Of a DNA stretch of 6,618 bases, positions 6,090 through 6,618 are shown piece after piece. The translations under genes and the position numbers were made by a program. Source of the stretch: CAZSVI01 sp964610205. GTDB lineage: Bacteria > Bacillota > Clostridia > DSM-8532. Below the pieces are notes generated by a model. It saw only the letters and a program-made list of their open reading frames with translations. It had not been told where the DNA came from and made no database searches. Each line of letters starts with the position of its first letter. The first letter of the stretch is position 1. The stretch is taken from assembly GCA_964610205.1 (NCBI GenBank), contig CAZSVI010000165.1:1-6618 (forward strand), read 5' to 3'.

Positions 6090-6155
6090 GCACTTGCATG
6101 AAAGCCAAAACACGAGTATTATGAAAATACGCTGCGTTTTACGTGCATCGTGCTC
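6088..6155. terminator. Long imperfect hairpin between convergent genes, possible bidirectional terminator
   Basis: Nested complementary blocks pair around one centre: GAGCAC 6088-6093 with GTGCTC 6150-6155, GCATG 6096-6100 with CGTGC 6142-6146 (one G-T), AAAAC 6107-6111 with GTTTT 6136-6140, and GTATT 6116-6120 with AATAC 6126-6130, with a 5-nt loop. The inner part ends in four T in both orientations, as expected of a weak bidirectional terminator between the regulator gene and the convergent gene to its right. The internal loops and short T-runs make efficiency doubtful. The regulator's stop codon lies at the hairpin's left edge. Confidence 0.4.
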
Positions 6156-6177
6156 CAAAGTATATGATGAATTATAA

Positions 6178-6618
6178 TTATTCTCCCATAAAATCCGCTT
6201 CATCCAACCCATCTAAAAAATCCAAAGAAAAATCATCGAATTCAACAAACTGAATATCATCGGGTATGATGAAAAAGGTGTTGTCTATTTTAAAATCATT
6301 AGAAATTTCCAACACCTCTGAGCCGAAAGCGAAATTACCATTATAGTAAATTTCTGTTTTTATCGGATATTTGTATTTTGTTGATATCCAAGTACACGTC
6401 TGTACTTGTATTCCGTCTTCGTCAACTTCGGCAATCATGTAAATCACTTCATCGCCGTTTAAGGTTGTTAATTCAGCGCTTATCAATCCTTCAAAATCTT
6501 CATACTCCGTGTCGAATAAATCTACTTGATCCATTTCTACATCTTCGCCGTCTGAGAATTTCATACCTGTCTTCAGATCTTCATTAAACATATAGGTAAT
6601 TTCTTCTTCCGGGTTATA
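6178..6618 (-). CDS. Acidic protein of unknown function, possibly LolA-like lipoprotein C-terminal half (partial)
   Basis: The reading frame enters from the right edge and stops at TAA 6180-6178, giving 146 visible residues. An ATG at 6591-6589 exists, but no ribosome binding site precedes it and the frame stays open upstream (YNPEEEITY), so the true start is probably outside the window. The protein is strongly acidic, with the end FDDFSLDFLDGLDEADFMGE. The middle, with VIYMIAEVDEDG, then WISTKYKYPIKTEIYYNG, then FKIDNTFFIIPDDIQF, follows the pattern of LolA-like lipoproteins in Firmicutes: a strand-rich stretch, a 'WIs..y.yPiKtE.yyng' hairpin and a final 'F.iP' strand. This resemblance is pattern-based and tentative. 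It is convergent with the regulator gene and so is probably not part of the transport system. Confidence 0.75.
   Translation of the reverse strand, partial: YNPEEEITYMFNEDLKTGMKFSDGEDVEMDQVDLFDTEYEDFEGLISAELTTLNGDEVIYMIAEVDEDGIQVQTCTWISTKYKYPIKTEIYYNGNFAFGSEVLEISNDFKIDNTFFIIPDDIQFVEFDDFSLDFLDGLDEADFMGE

Overview
The window looks like Clostridia-type Firmicutes DNA. It has moderate GC, strong GGAGG-type ribosome binding sites, a Gram-positive lipoprotein, and a sugar ABC transporter beside a two-component system with an AraC-type response regulator (the YesM/YesN arrangement). No species is assigned; the organism call is an inference from gene families.

Layout. The minus strand from about 2500 down to 1 is a CUT1-type carbohydrate ABC importer operon, read in the order permease (MalF/UgpA-like, 2439-1549), permease (MalG/UgpE-like, 1549-671), then a lipoprotein solute-binding protein (581 to beyond the left edge). 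No ATPase gene is visible. From 2873 to 6089 on the plus strand lie a sensor histidine kinase and its response regulator, overlapping by 23 bp. From 6178 to the right edge, on the minus strand and convergent with the regulator, is the 3' part of an acidic protein I do not firmly recognise; its C-terminal half resembles the LolA-like lipoprotein fold.

The divergent control region (2440-2872) is the least ordinary part. It holds a good sigma-A-type promoter for each direction. The plus-strand promoter (-10 at 2613-2618) lies about 250 nt upstream of the kinase. The leader it would produce contains a dispersed-repeat copy that folds into a 17-bp stem, a 30-bp near-perfect inverted repeat, and a small GC hairpin followed by seven T. 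This could be an attenuated leader or a short structured RNA that ends before the kinase gene. The minus-strand promoter would start transcription about 5 nt before the longest possible first-permease ORF, so I place that protein's start at a TTG (2439) preceded by AGGAG.

How it fits together (inference). The kinase senses an extracellular signal through a large extracytoplasmic domain and phosphorylates the AraC-type regulator, which most likely activates the divergent importer operon. The transported substrate cannot be named from this sequence. I found no tRNA, rRNA, CRISPR array or transposase.
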